Shown: positions 1 to 9,484, counted from the stretch's first letter. The stretch: 64,000 nucleotides of DNA from Bdellovibrio sp. (GCA_014376435.1 JACMRL010000016.1:62001-126000), one strand, 5' to 3'. Numbers and translations: made by a program. Notes: generated by a model not told the origin, from the letters alone.

Positions 1-412
1 TTCCCGCAACCCCAAGCTGCGAGTTTGCCGGTAAGCCCGAGGTGTTAAGTAAACCTAAATCTTGCGCCGTCGCAGCCGACATTCCGCCACCTAAAACCGC
101 GGTCGCCGGAAATAATATACTAAAATCAGCCGCGGATCCACCACTGGGTGTAAGCGTAGCCGTCATACGAATATTAGAAGAAGGAGAAACAGGATTACCA
201 ACCCCGCGCAGGTTGGTACCATAACAGGAAGCCCGCATACGCACAATAATCTGGCTAGAGGTCGTTCGCTGAGCCACGCCAAGTTGTGCCGAAGTCGCCA
301 TTGGATTAATCGATCCACCACCGCTATGTACCGATAAAGTAGATTCTGCTAATGCCGATGTCGCGTAGAAAAGATGAGTGGCTAAACTAAAAACAAAAAG
401 TTTTTTTCCCAT
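1..412 (-). CDS. Secreted protein of unknown function, C-terminus cut by window edge
   Basis: An open frame on the minus strand starts at the ATG at 412-410 and runs off the left edge of the window after about 137 codons. The start follows a purine-rich GGGGG stretch about 5 bases upstream. The N-terminus (MGKKLFVFSLATHLF...) is a clear signal peptide with a probable cleavage after ALA around residue 22. The mature part is rich in Gly, Ser, Thr and Ala, with one visible Cys, and has no motif I recognise. It is likely an exported or surface-associated protein. No function is assigned. Confidence 0.7.
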   Translation of the reverse strand, partial: MGKKLFVFSLATHLFYATSALAESTLSVHSGGGSINPMATSAQLGVAQRTTSSQIIVRMRASCYGTNLRGVGNPVSPSSNIRMTATLTPSGGSAADFSILFPATAVLGGGMSAATAQDLGLLNTSGLPANSQLGVAG

Positions 413-582
413 AAAGACCCCCAAAACTGTATCGGCTTTCGACAAAAAATCTAAAATATAAAAGTGTTCATTTTTTAGCAGCTCGGTTCTGTTAGTCCTG
501 CAGAAAAAGCGTATCAAAATGCATAAGTAAAAAATCTCTAAAGAATACATTTCTTAATAATTCTTTGTGGTAGCCTTTGAAA

Positions 583-882
583 TTAATGACAATCATCTAC
601 TGGTTGAACCGCGTTTATCCCGAAGTTTGACGTTGGTTCATAGCGTCGCACGGCCGTCACCAGTCGTTGACTTTGAGTCTTCGAAAACTTTAAAGCGTTG
701 TTACAAAATCCCATTAACGTTTTGTATCCATAACGTACATAAAAGCGATTCTGATCAATTTCGTACAAAATTTTAATAAGCTTTTTTTCATCTTCGTGAA
801 TTTGATCTGCTCTCACAACTGCAAGATTCAAAGAATCTCGAACTAATTTAGATGATGTGTAAAAAAGTTTTTCTCGCGTCAT
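583..882 (-). pseudogene. Remnant of an HNH-endonuclease-like family protein (N-terminal part only)
   Basis: The frame encodes about 99 residues from the ATG at 882; an upstream in-frame ATG at 921 would add 13 residues. The sequence has the helical N-terminal region that precedes an HNH nuclease domain in a family recurrent in Bdellovibrio-like genomes: a segment around RFYVRYGYKTLMGFC followed by ALKFSKTQSQRLVTAVRR. After EPTSNFG the frame ends within a few residues, and no HNH or zinc motif follows. I see no Shine-Dalgarno sequence at either start. I read it as a truncated, probably inactive copy. The family assignment is from memory of the motif pattern and is moderately sure. Confidence 0.5.
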
Positions 883-1004
883 AGTTTTTTTAAAGCAATG
901 TACATACCCCATTTCAATCAACTAAAAATCGCCGACGCCTTATATGTAATCCGTATTCCAATTGATGCACGTTACCTACATCAAAGATCAGGGCGAAAAG
1001 TCTT

Positions 1005-2012
1005 TTAGTTAACTTGCTTGCGACGATCAATGATGATTGAAGCTAAAATCGAAGAACTAATTAAAATTCCAATGATGGCTAAAGACCAAGTAATGGGAAA
1101 TTTTCCGTCGTAAACACCGTTTAGCCAAACCATTTTTAGTCCCACGAAAATAAGAACGGCCGCTAAACCGTATTTTATGTAACCGAATCGGTCCATTACT
1201 CCGGCTAGCATAAAGTACATTGAGCGCAAACCTAAAATCGCAAAGATGTTCGAGGTGAAAACAATTAAAGGCTCTTTTGTTAAAGCAAAAATTGCCGGAA
1301 TGGAGTCAACGGCAAAAATGATATCGCTTAATTCAAGAAAAATGAGCGCCAGAAAAAGTGGAGTGACATAAAGCAAACCTTCTTTTTTAATAAAAAAATG
1401 CTGGCCTTCGATTTGTGGGTGAACTCGAAAAACTTTTTTTAATTGCCTGATGATAAAATTATTTTCTAAACTTTGTAGTTCAGTTCCGGCAAAAAACATT
1501 TTAAAGCCCGTGATAATAAGTAGCGCGCCAAAGAAAATAACCACCCAGTGGTATTGCATAAGCACAGAACCCATCGCAATAAAAATTCCGCGGAAGATCA
1601 GGGCGCCCAAAATTCCCCAGAATAAAATTCGGTGCTGATACTTTTTAGGAATTCCAAAATACGCGAATACCACGGCGAAAATAAAAATATTGTCGATCGC
1701 TAAACATTTTTCGACGACAAAGCCGGTTAAAAATTCTAAGGCCGAAGCTTTCGCTTGAATCTCGGGATTAAATCCGATGATTGAAGTGTAACGTTCATGT
1801 GTAGAAAATCGAAATTGTGCGTATAGATAAAATAAGTAATTAAAAACTAAGGCTGTGCTGATCCAAATTGTGGTCCAAATTGAAGCTTCTTTAAAACTAA
1901 CTTCATGCGCTTTTTTATGAAATACGCCTAAATCTAGAGCTAGCACCGCTAACACAAATACTAGAAAACCTAAATAAAACCACCAGTAGTCATGCATTGG
2001 AAATAGTATCAT
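1005..2012 (-). CDS. TerC/Alx-family integral membrane protein
   Basis: A 335-residue polytopic membrane protein of the TerC family (tellurite resistance/Alx type). Family members are linked to metal handling, including manganese export, and to alkaline or redox stress. The family signature is visible: conserved acidic residues within membrane segments (LALDLGVF near residue 27, EKCLAIDNIFIFAVVF near 100, ELSDIIFAVDSIPAIFALT near 230). About eight to nine hydrophobic segments are present, which fits the usual length. The start ATG has a good GAGGAG 8 bases upstream (2021-2026 on the plus strand). The gene is divergent from an NhaR-like LysR regulator with palindromic sites between them, suggesting control by that regulator. 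The transported ion cannot be read from the sequence. Confidence 0.85.
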   Translation of the reverse strand: MILFPMHDYWWFYLGFLVFVLAVLALDLGVFHKKAHEVSFKEASIWTTIWISTALVFNYLFYLYAQFRFSTHERYTSIIGFNPEIQAKASALEFLTGFVVEKCLAIDNIFIFAVVFAYFGIPKKYQHRILFWGILGALIFRGIFIAMGSVLMQYHWVVIFFGALLIITGFKMFFAGTELQSLENNFIIRQLKKVFRVHPQIEGQHFFIKKEGLLYVTPLFLALIFLELSDIIFAVDSIPAIFALTKEPLIVFTSNIFAILGLRSMYFMLAGVMDRFGYIKYGLAAVLIFVGLKMVWLNGVYDGKFPITWSLAIIGILISSSILASIIIDRRKQVN

Positions 2013-2048
2013 TTTTTAGTCTCCTCGTAATTACGCCTTGATTCATCA

Positions 2049-2126
2049 TGATAGATAAATTAGTATCTATCAAATAGATAATATAATTGTTTTGCATGCT
2101 TTAATACGATAGATTGTTTAGTTATC
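2049..2126. promoter_or_regulatory. Divergent control region with two LysR-type dyad sites
   Basis: A perfect inverted repeat TGATAGAT-N8-ATCTATCA lies at 2049-2072. It contains ATAGAT/ATCTAT half-sites in the spaced dyad arrangement usual for LysR-type regulators. A related half-site (AATAGATA) follows at 2073-2080. A second looser dyad, GATA-N11-TATC, lies at 2108-2126, directly before the regulator's CAGGAGG ribosome-binding site (2126-2132). The first dyad is placed to serve the divergent membrane-protein gene and the second the regulator gene itself. Binding by the adjacent NhaR-like protein is an inference from position. Confidence 0.5.
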
Positions 2127-2136
2127 AGGAGGCCTT

Positions 2137-3021
2137 ATGAATTCATGGATTAATTATCACCATCTTTTTTACTTTAAAACCATTGCCGAAGAAGGCACTG
2201 TTTCAAAGGCCGCCGAAAAATTGAACCTAGGACAACCTACCCTGTCTACGCAGTTGAAGCAGTTTGAAGAAAATTTGGGAGTTCAGCTTTTTGAAAGACA
2301 GCATAAAAAGCTGGTTTTGACCGAGCAAGGTAAGGTTGCGCTGGATTACTCTAAAAATATTTTTCGCATGGGTTCCGAAATGTATGAAGTATTGCATGAT
2401 CGCTTAAAGCCTTTAAAGCCTTCACTGCATATTGGCGCATTAGATAGTGTACCGAAGCAGATCGTGCTGCAGTTAGTGAAGCAGGCGTTTAAAATTTCAC
2501 CCTGCCAAATTACTTTATCCGAAGGAAAATCAGACGAACTTTTAAGAGAGCTGGTCGCCCATCGAATGGACTTGATGGTTACGAATTTTTTACCGGCGGG
2601 TACGAATGGTAAAGGGCTTTATCCTAAGTCCTTAACGAAAAAAAATGTGGCATTTTATGGATCTCCGAAATTCAAATCTTTGAAAAAATATTTTCCCAAA
2701 TCTATTTCTGGAGCACCACTGATTTTACCAACTTATGATAGTCGCTTACGCCAAGATTTGGATCACTGGGCAAAATTAAATAAAATTGAACTGAACATCA
2801 TTACGGAAAGCCAAGATATCTCAGTTAAAAAATTAATGGCCACTAGTGAACTGGGATTAATTGCCACCGCTGCACACGCGGTTACGGGCCAAATTCAACG
2901 AGGCGAGCTCATAGAAATTGGTCAATTACAGGGAGTTTCCGAAGAGCTTTTTTTACTAACGGCCCAGCGAAAAATTGAAAATCCGATTGCCGCTAAGCTA
3001 AGAGATTCTTTCGTAGTTTAA
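2137..3021 (+). CDS. nhaR: LysR-family transcriptional regulator, NhaR-like
   Basis: A 294-residue LysR-type regulator. Residues 5-65 form the winged helix-turn-helix, with the pattern typical of NhaR (YHHLFYFKTIAEEGTVSKAA, then LGQPTLSTQLKQFEENLG and LFERQHKKLVLTEQG). The rest is a periplasmic-binding-protein-like effector domain. NhaR in enterobacteria senses sodium or pH and activates the nhaA antiporter. No antiporter gene is seen here, so the likely target is the divergent TerC-type gene. The start ATG has CAGGAGG five bases upstream. The length is normal for the family. The symbol rests on similarity; the inducer is not known. Confidence 0.8.
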   Translation: MNSWINYHHLFYFKTIAEEGTVSKAAEKLNLGQPTLSTQLKQFEENLGVQLFERQHKKLVLTEQGKVALDYSKNIFRMGSEMYEVLHDRLKPLKPSLHIGALDSVPKQIVLQLVKQAFKISPCQITLSEGKSDELLRELVAHRMDLMVTNFLPAGTNGKGLYPKSLTKKNVAFYGSPKFKSLKKYFPKSISGAPLILPTYDSRLRQDLDHWAKLNKIELNIITESQDISVKKLMATSELGLIATAAHAVTGQIQRGELIEIGQLQGVSEELFLLTAQRKIENPIAAKLRDSFVV

Positions 3022-3079
3022 AACGACCCGTTGCTTGCTACTGCGTTCAAGTTATAAATTGTAATAGCGGGTTGAGTAG

Positions 3080-4702
3080 CTAATTGCTAGCCGGCACATA
3101 TTTCGATAAAACATCGATTAAAACAGACCGTTTAATTGGTTTGGTAAGAAAGTCGGTAAACCCAGATGCCGTGCACTTCTCTTGCTCTTCTTTGAACGCG
3201 TGGGCAGTTAAGGCAACGATTGGCTTCATGAACTTCGCGGTACGAAGAATTTTCGTCGCTTCGTGCCCGTCGAGAACTGGCATCTGAATATCCATTAGTA
3301 CAACGTCAAATTCGTCGGTCAGTGCATTTTTAACGGCTTGTGAACCATCTGAAACTACCGTCACTTCTGCACCTTCTTTTTCAAGATACATGTGAATAAG
3401 GATCTGATTGTCTGGTGAATCCTCTACGACCAATACTTTAAGTCCTTTCAGAAATGAGCCATCTTTACGGTATTCTACGGCTTCACTAATCATCGTTTTC
3501 AATGTGTCTCGACCCACCATCTTTGCATTCGGCAGCAGAGGACTATTGATTTCAAACATAAATGTGCTTCCAACATCTTGCTTGCTGCAGACAAGTTCTA
3601 ATTTGCCACCCAAAGCTTCGGAAATTCGGCGCGATAGGACCAAGCCCAAACCAGTGCCGCCAAATTTTCTAGTTGTTGACGAGTCTGCCTGACCAAAAGG
3701 TTTAAACAGCCTGCATTCCTGTTCAGATGAAATTCCAAGACCTGTGTCAACAATCGTAAATCTTAAAGTTGGATTTTCAAAGGCTACTTTAAGTTCAACG
3801 CCACCTTTAGACGTAAATTTTAGTGCGTTACCCACAATGTTATTTAGTATTTGACGTAAACGCCCGTTATCGGTTTTTACAATATCTGGTATATGAGTTT
3901 CAGTCGTGAGTCGAAAAGCAATTCCTTTTTCCTCTGCTTTAAAGGTCATAATCGAATTGAATTCGGTCAACAGATCTCCGAGTGAAAATTCAATTCGATC
4001 TATCGCCATCCAACCCGCCTCAGCCTTGGTCAAATCGAGAATATCATCGATGAGTCGCAGTAGTTGTTGAGAATTTCTATCAACGATACCAATGTAGTTT
4101 TGATTTTCTTCTGCCGTATTATTCGGATTTTTCATAAGATCCGCAAATCCTAGAATGGCGCCAATCGGTGTTCTAATTTCATGCGACATGTTTGCTAGAA
4201 ATTGGCTCTTAGAAATATTAGCTTTTTCCGCAGCGTCTTTAGAATTCGTCAAACTTTCGATCAGGCCTGCGATTGTTTCTAGCTGATCTTTTAATTCTTT
4301 TTTTTGTTTAAATAGTTCGATAAAAATATTGGCTTTACTCTGCACAGCCTGTGTATCGAGGGGCTTCAATAAAAAATCGACTGCTCCTCTTTCGTAGCCT
4401 TTAAAAGAAAAATTTTGTTCCTTCGCGGTTGCGGTCACAAAAATAATTGGAACGTTTTTTGTTTTTTTTGATCCTCGCATAAATTCAGCGAGCTGAAATC
4501 CACTCATTCCCGGCATCCGCACATCAAGAATGGCCAGGCAGAAATCATGTTCCAGCATCATCTCTAAGGCCAAGGTTCCCGAGAGAGCTTGGTATACTTT
4601 CACGTCATCTCTTTCAAGAATAGCGTTTAGTGCAAGTAGGTTATCCTTTACGTCATCGACAATTAAAATTTCGAATTTGGGTTTTAGTACGGGTAACTCC
4701 AT
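3080..4702 (-). CDS. Hybrid sensor histidine kinase (REC-HisKA-HATPase-REC)
   Basis: A cytoplasmic hybrid kinase of about 540 residues with no membrane segment. Domains in order: an N-terminal receiver (acceptor Asp in LDVRMPG, near residue 60), a coiled linker, a HisKA dimerisation domain (phosphorylated His in FLANMSHEIRTP, near residue 174), a HATPase with DTGLGIS and GGTGLGL boxes, and a C-terminal receiver (Asp in VLMDIQMP). There is no Hpt domain. I chose the ATG at 4702, which overlaps the upstream kinase stop as TAATG and has GGAG 8 bases before it. A frame extension to 4726 exists but has a poor ribosome site. The N-terminal receiver suggests it takes phosphate from the upstream kinase, making a two-protein relay. 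Confidence 0.88.
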   Translation of the reverse strand: MELPVLKPKFEILIVDDVKDNLLALNAILERDDVKVYQALSGTLALEMMLEHDFCLAILDVRMPGMSGFQLAEFMRGSKKTKNVPIIFVTATAKEQNFSFKGYERGAVDFLLKPLDTQAVQSKANIFIELFKQKKELKDQLETIAGLIESLTNSKDAAEKANISKSQFLANMSHEIRTPIGAILGFADLMKNPNNTAEENQNYIGIVDRNSQQLLRLIDDILDLTKAEAGWMAIDRIEFSLGDLLTEFNSIMTFKAEEKGIAFRLTTETHIPDIVKTDNGRLRQILNNIVGNALKFTSKGGVELKVAFENPTLRFTIVDTGLGISSEQECRLFKPFGQADSSTTRKFGGTGLGLVLSRRISEALGGKLELVCSKQDVGSTFMFEINSPLLPNAKMVGRDTLKTMISEAVEYRKDGSFLKGLKVLVVEDSPDNQILIHMYLEKEGAEVTVVSDGSQAVKNALTDEFDVVLMDIQMPVLDGHEATKILRTAKFMKPIVALTAHAFKEEQEKCTASGFTDFLTKPIKRSVLIDVLSKYVPASN

Positions 4703-7700
4703 TATTGCTCCATCCTTGGCATCCATACCCGGATCAGTGACAATAGTTTTTCTAGATCAACCGGTTTCGATACATAGTCGTTCGTTCCAGCTTCAAGACA
4801 CTTTTCCTGATCGTCTTTCATTGCTTTTGCCGTTACCGCAATGATTGGTAAATTTGTGAAGCGCTTTTGTTTTCTAATTCTTCTTGTGGCTTCGTAACCA
4901 TCCATCTCTGGCATCATAATATCCATTAATACAAGATCAATCTGTGGATCAAGCTCAAGCTTTTCTAGCGCTTCGTGCCCATTTCTACCGACAATGACAA
5001 GTGCGCCTTTTTGTTCCAAGGCGCTGGTCAATGCAAAAATATTTCTGACATCGTCATCAACAAGTAGAATTTTTTTCCCTTCAAAAACTTGATCGCGACT
5101 TCTGACTGATTTAATCATTTGCCGCTGCCCTTGAGATAATTTCCCTTCATCGCGGTGCAAGACTAATGTGATTTCGTCAAAAAGATGCTCGGGTGACTTA
5201 GCTTTTTTAAGAATTAAATTATAAGGTGCGTTTCTTAAGCTGATATCTAATTCCGCCGGAAGATTCGTTTCCGAATAAATGATGATTGTCGGAGGCGATC
5301 CCATCTTTTCTGCGTTCATTAAATCCAGCAATTCGAGACTGGACTGAGTAGGCGTCGTTAAATCAATAATAATACAATCAAATGAATTTACTTTAAGTTG
5401 TGAAATTGCGTCTGCTCCCTTTGTCACATGGACGATTTCTGAAGCCTCGTCATCGATCAGTTCTACGATTGTATTCAGTTGATTTTTATTAGAACCCGAA
5501 ATCATAATTCGACTGGTTTTTTGCAAAATCTTTGCTTCAAGATACTTAAATGCTTTCGCAATTTCCTCTCGCTTGATTGGTTTACGATGAAAGCCAATGG
5601 CACCCATTTGCAGCGAGGCCTTGCCTTGATCGAGCACAGAAATAACTTGAACTGGAATGTGTCGCGTTTTAGGATTTTCTTTTAGCCGATCTAAAACAGT
5701 AAGCCCAACGTGATCCGGCAGTTTCATATCAAGAAAAATGCCCGACGGAAGATATTGCGTGGCCATTTCGTAACCTTCATCGGCCCCTTGGCCGATAATG
5801 CATTTAAATTTCATCTCATGCGCAAGATCAAAAAGAATTTTTGCGAATTCAATATCATCTTCAACGACTAAAACCGTTTTATCTCCAACCACTAGACGGC
5901 TTCGATCATCTTCGAAGGGAAGTGGCGCAAGATTTGCGAAATGTTTGTGATTAGCTCCTTCATTTCGAAAAATGGGCGCAGTAGAATCTTCACTTAAACC
6001 GATCGAACCATTAAAGGCCTCTGGAATGATGAGTGTGAAGCGGCTGCCCTGACCGGTTGCACTTTCAACTTCGATACTTCCACCTAACAGTTTTGCGAGA
6101 TCTCGAGATATTGAAAGCCCCAGTCCCGTCCCACCGTACTTACGATTTGTTGTACCATCCGCTTGTCTGAAGGCTTCAAATATGATGGATTGCTGCTCTT
6201 TAGGAATTCCGATGCCGGTATCCTTCACTTCAAATCCAATCATTCCTTTTGAATATCTAAAAAGTCTTATTTTTACAGAACCATGTTCCGTAAATTTCAA
6301 CGCATTTGAAATCAGATTTTTTAAGATTTGATCGAGTCGTTGCCTGTCTGTCAAAAATACTTGTGGCATATCGCCTTCATGCATCACCTCGAAAACTAGG
6401 TTTCGCTCCTGAGCACTCGACTGGAAGGTTTGTTTAAGACTTTCAATAATTTTAAAGACAGGAACTTTTTCAAAACGAATATCAAGCTTGCCAGCTTCAA
6501 CTTTTGAAAGATCCAAAATATCATTGATAAGGCTCAATAGATCATTGCCAGAGGAATAGATTGAAGTCGCATACTGAATCTGCTGCTCGGTCAAATTCGC
6601 TTTGCTGTTGTCCATGAGCAGTTTTGCGAGAATTAAAGAACTGTTAAGCGGGGTTCGCAACTCGTGCGACATATTCGCTAAAAATTCTGTTTTGTACTGA
6701 CTTGCACGCTGAACTTCATTTGCTTTCTCTTCTAAAAGAACTTGGGCTTTGTTAAGAGCTTCGTTCTGAATTTGTACTTTTTTTCGAACGTCAGAAGTAT
6801 TAATCGCGATGCCAATATTTTCTGAAACATGACCCAAAAAAGCTCTTTGATGTTCAGTAAAAGGATGAAGTGAGCCAAGCTCAATCACGCCCGTCACTTC
6901 ATTTTCGTAAAGAATAGGACAAATTAAGAGCGACCTCGGAACCATTTGTCCCAATGCAGATTCAATTTTATTAAAGTAGGTTGGTGGAATATCTTCGATC
7001 AATAAAGACCGTTTTTCAATAGCGACTTGCCCGATGAGACCTTCACCAAATTCAATCACTTTATCGGCGCTATCTGATTTTGGAAGCGCATATCCGCTTA
7101 CGCGCTGAAGTTTTTTTTCATCGGAAAGTACGTAAAATGCACCAACCTGCGCATTCGTAAACGGCACAAGATGGCTTAAAATACTTTGGCCTAAGCGCGA
7201 GATAATCTGCTCTCCACGCATCAGTTCAGAAAGGGCAATTTGCCCTTCGCGCAAGTAGTCTAATTCTCGAAACTTCTCTCGAAGGGATGCTTCGGATTGC
7301 TTTCTTTCGGTAATATCACGTTCTGTCGTGGCAATACCGGTTAGCTTTCCTTTATCATCGGTTAACTTTGTATTCGTCAGCCAAACATCGATAATACGAC
7401 CGTCTTTATGTTTACGTTTGGTTTCTAAATTTGTAACTAGCTCTCCGCGTTTGAGAGACGCCAAAAACCCACGGGCTTCTTCTTGATACTCTTTAGGAAC
7501 CGTATCGACAATATTCATGCTGAGCGCTTCGGCCTGCGAATAACCGTAAATAATTTCGGCGCCTCGATTCCACGCTAAAATATTTCCTTCTAAATCTTGA
7601 AACGTAATTGCATCGTTCGAGTCCTGAATAACCGTCGCCATGCGACGAAATTTTTCGAGTGAGCCCATACGTTCGGAAATATCTCGCTCGGTGGTTGCAA

Positions 7701-8481
7701 TTCCGGTTAGGTTGCCTTTGTCATCGGTTAATTTGGTATTGGTTAGCCATACATCGATAATACGACCGTCTTTATGTTTACGCTTCGTTTCTAAATTGGG
7801 CACCAGCTCTCCGCGTTTTAGTGAAGCTAAAAACCCCAATGCTTCTTCTTGATATTCTTTGGGAACCGTATCGACAATATTCATACTTAAGGCTTCTGCT
7901 TCTGAATAACCATACATAATTTCGGCGCCTCGATTCCAAGCCAAGATGTTGCCGTCTAGATTCTGAAACGTGATTGCATCATTCGAATCTTTAATAACCG
8001 TGGCCATTCGACGAAATTTTTCCAAAGTTTTTGTCTGGACGGTGATGTCACGCTCTGTCGTCGCGATACCGGTCAGCTTTCCTTTGTCATCGGTTAACTT
8101 TGTATTGGTTAGCCATACATCGATGATACGACCGTCTTTATGCTTACGCTTCGTTTCTAAATTTGTGACTAACTCTCCGCGCTTGAGAGATGCTAAAAAT
8201 CCTCTGGCTTCTGCTTGGTATTCTTTAGGAACTGTATCGACAATATTCATGCGAAGTGCTTCGGCCTGTGAATAACCGTAAATGATTTCGGCCCCGGCAT
8301 TCCAGGCCAAAATATTTCCTTCTAAATCCTGAAATGTAATTGCGTCGTTAGAATCCTGAATAACCGTTGCCATTCGACGGAATTTTTCTAGCGAACCCAT
8401 TTTTTTTGCAGCAGAGCTCTTCAGATTCATTTTCGGAGCGCGTTTTTGAATTTTTTGAATACGAATTTTGTTGGGTACCAT
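4702..8481 (-). CDS. Large hybrid histidine kinase: 3 PAS, GAF, HisKA, HATPase, 3 REC
   Basis: A 1259-residue soluble sensor kinase. Residues 31-394 are three tandem PAS/PAC units with an exact 122-residue period. A GAF domain follows at about 410-565, then HisKA (His606 in FLANMSHELRTP), HATPase (about 705-820, KDTGIGIP and GGTGLGLS), receiver 1 (Asp918 in LDMKLP), receiver 2 (about 990-1105, Asp1040 kept but the N-terminal acidic pair lost, so probably degenerate) and receiver 3 (VDDD near 1141, Asp1187 in LMDIMMP). No membrane segment is visible, so it should sense an intracellular signal through PAS and GAF. The stop overlaps the next kinase gene. The start has only a weak GAG-rich ribosome site; an in-frame ATG at residue 18 is an alternative. 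Confidence 0.9.
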   Translation of the reverse strand: MVPNKIRIQKIQKRAPKMNLKSSAAKKMGSLEKFRRMATVIQDSNDAITFQDLEGNILAWNAGAEIIYGYSQAEALRMNIVDTVPKEYQAEARGFLASLKRGELVTNLETKRKHKDGRIIDVWLTNTKLTDDKGKLTGIATTERDITVQTKTLEKFRRMATVIKDSNDAITFQNLDGNILAWNRGAEIMYGYSEAEALSMNIVDTVPKEYQEEALGFLASLKRGELVPNLETKRKHKDGRIIDVWLTNTKLTDDKGNLTGIATTERDISERMGSLEKFRRMATVIQDSNDAITFQDLEGNILAWNRGAEIIYGYSQAEALSMNIVDTVPKEYQEEARGFLASLKRGELVTNLETKRKHKDGRIIDVWLTNTKLTDDKGKLTGIATTERDITERKQSEASLREKFRELDYLREGQIALSELMRGEQIISRLGQSILSHLVPFTNAQVGAFYVLSDEKKLQRVSGYALPKSDSADKVIEFGEGLIGQVAIEKRSLLIEDIPPTYFNKIESALGQMVPRSLLICPILYENEVTGVIELGSLHPFTEHQRAFLGHVSENIGIAINTSDVRKKVQIQNEALNKAQVLLEEKANEVQRASQYKTEFLANMSHELRTPLNSSLILAKLLMDNSKANLTEQQIQYATSIYSSGNDLLSLINDILDLSKVEAGKLDIRFEKVPVFKIIESLKQTFQSSAQERNLVFEVMHEGDMPQVFLTDRQRLDQILKNLISNALKFTEHGSVKIRLFRYSKGMIGFEVKDTGIGIPKEQQSIIFEAFRQADGTTNRKYGGTGLGLSISRDLAKLLGGSIEVESATGQGSRFTLIIPEAFNGSIGLSEDSTAPIFRNEGANHKHFANLAPLPFEDDRSRLVVGDKTVLVVEDDIEFAKILFDLAHEMKFKCIIGQGADEGYEMATQYLPSGIFLDMKLPDHVGLTVLDRLKENPKTRHIPVQVISVLDQGKASLQMGAIGFHRKPIKREEIAKAFKYLEAKILQKTSRIMISGSNKNQLNTIVELIDDEASEIVHVTKGADAISQLKVNSFDCIIIDLTTPTQSSLELLDLMNAEKMGSPPTIIIYSETNLPAELDISLRNAPYNLILKKAKSPEHLFDEITLVLHRDEGKLSQGQRQMIKSVRSRDQVFEGKKILLVDDDVRNIFALTSALEQKGALVIVGRNGHEALEKLELDPQIDLVLMDIMMPEMDGYEATRRIRKQKRFTNLPIIAVTAKAMKDDQEKCLEAGTNDYVSKPVDLEKLLSLIRVWMPRMEQ
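7300..8391 (-). repeat. Three tandem PAS-encoding repeats, 366-bp period
   Basis: Three head-to-tail coding units begin at 8391, 8025 and 7659 (minus strand), each starting LEKFRRMATVI and spaced exactly 366 bp. Protein identity between units is very high, with only about ten to fifteen differences per unit. Units 1 and 3 share QDLEGN, SQAEAL, EARGFL, ELVTNL and KGKLTG. Unit 2 differs at those places (QNLDGN, SEAEAL, EALGFL, ELVPNL, KGNLTG). Units 2 and 3 share WNRGAE and ALSMNI against unit 1. This mosaic points to recent duplication with some exchange between units. Confidence 0.9.
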
Positions 8482-8664
8482 GACATCATCTCATTTCTGT
8501 ATGATGAAGCAAAGATTTATTCGCTGACTTGATCATGCCTAAGCCTATGCATATATAAGTCAATCGTCAGTAAATAATATTGTGGATGAAGTAATAGATT
8601 AGTGACCCGTATTTTTCGTTCAAACATCTGGTGCTGCCTCTAGTGTAAAATCTTTGCGTTCGTG

Positions 8665-9483
8665 TTATCGCGATTTTTTTAGAACGGCTGGCAATCGTGT
8701 CAACATATCACTAGCCGTTAAACTTAAGTGATCATTCCCATCATCAATCCACTGATCGGCGATCATCCCGTGGACGTAGGCAGCTAAGCAGGCCGCGTGA
8801 ATTGGTTTTACATTTTGACTCAAAAATCCGGCTATCATTCCAGTTAAAACGTCACCGGTTCCAGCTTTAGCTAAGCTAGAATTTCCAGAATTTACTTTCC
8901 ACACGTCCGTCGAATCGGCAACTAAAGTATGAAATCCTTTAAGTAAAATAATGCAGCCGAATTTTTTTTGAGCGATCAAAGCATACTTTTTTCGATTCGC
9001 TTTTATTTTCTTACTAGAAATATCTAGTAATCTTGAAAGTTCACCTTCGTGTGGGGTCAAAATCCAAGTTCCGGGAAGTTTGGGCAGTTTCTTCATTTTG
9101 GCCAGCGTATTTAACGCTTCTGCGTCTAAAACGACCGTACGAAATTTAAGCTTAATGAACTTAAAAATGCATTTTTCAATAAACTTTTTATCAATTAAAC
9201 CTGGGCCAACAGCAATCGATTGAAATTCGGACAAACCACCTATTTTTTTTATTGTCAGAAAATCAGGATGCTCACAACTGGGAAAATCATTATTTTTATT
9301 TAAAACATAAACATAACCTGCCCCCGACCGTGATGCGGCCTTTGCGCAAAGTATTGCCGCACCCCATTTTCCTTCGGATCCTGCAATGACTAAAGTTTTT
9401 CCTCCTGACGACTTGTTGTCTGTATTTTTTCGCAAAGGTATTTGTTTTCGGGCCCAAGATTTAGAGTAAGTATTCACATTCAC
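8665..9483 (-). CDS. nnrD: ADP/ATP-dependent NAD(P)H-hydrate dehydratase
   Basis: A 272-residue ribokinase-fold enzyme matching the C-terminal (CARKD) half of YjeF. It repairs hydrated NADH and NADPH, using ADP or ATP. Visible motifs: an early glycine-rich strand (TLVIAGSEGKWGAA), AVGPGL near residue 95, LTPHEGELSRL near 145, and the catalytic AGTGDVLTGMIAGFL near residue 210. The epimerase half (NnrE) is not attached and not seen nearby. The start is GTG at 9483, two bases after the stop of the upstream CBS-domain remnant. No strong ribosome site is visible there, so the exact start is uncertain. The gene lies alone downstream of that remnant. Confidence 0.88.
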   Translation of the reverse strand: MNVNTYSKSWARKQIPLRKNTDNKSSGGKTLVIAGSEGKWGAAILCAKAASRSGAGYVYVLNKNNDFPSCEHPDFLTIKKIGGLSEFQSIAVGPGLIDKKFIEKCIFKFIKLKFRTVVLDAEALNTLAKMKKLPKLPGTWILTPHEGELSRLLDISSKKIKANRKKYALIAQKKFGCIILLKGFHTLVADSTDVWKVNSGNSSLAKAGTGDVLTGMIAGFLSQNVKPIHAACLAAYVHGMIADQWIDDGNDHLSLTASDMLTRLPAVLKKSR

Positions 9484-9484
9484 T

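Noticed and set aside
2013-2136. Manganese (yybP-ykoY) riboswitch ahead of the TerC-type gene
   Set aside because: The leader is short and filled by the palindromic sites; the conserved riboswitch loops are not present.
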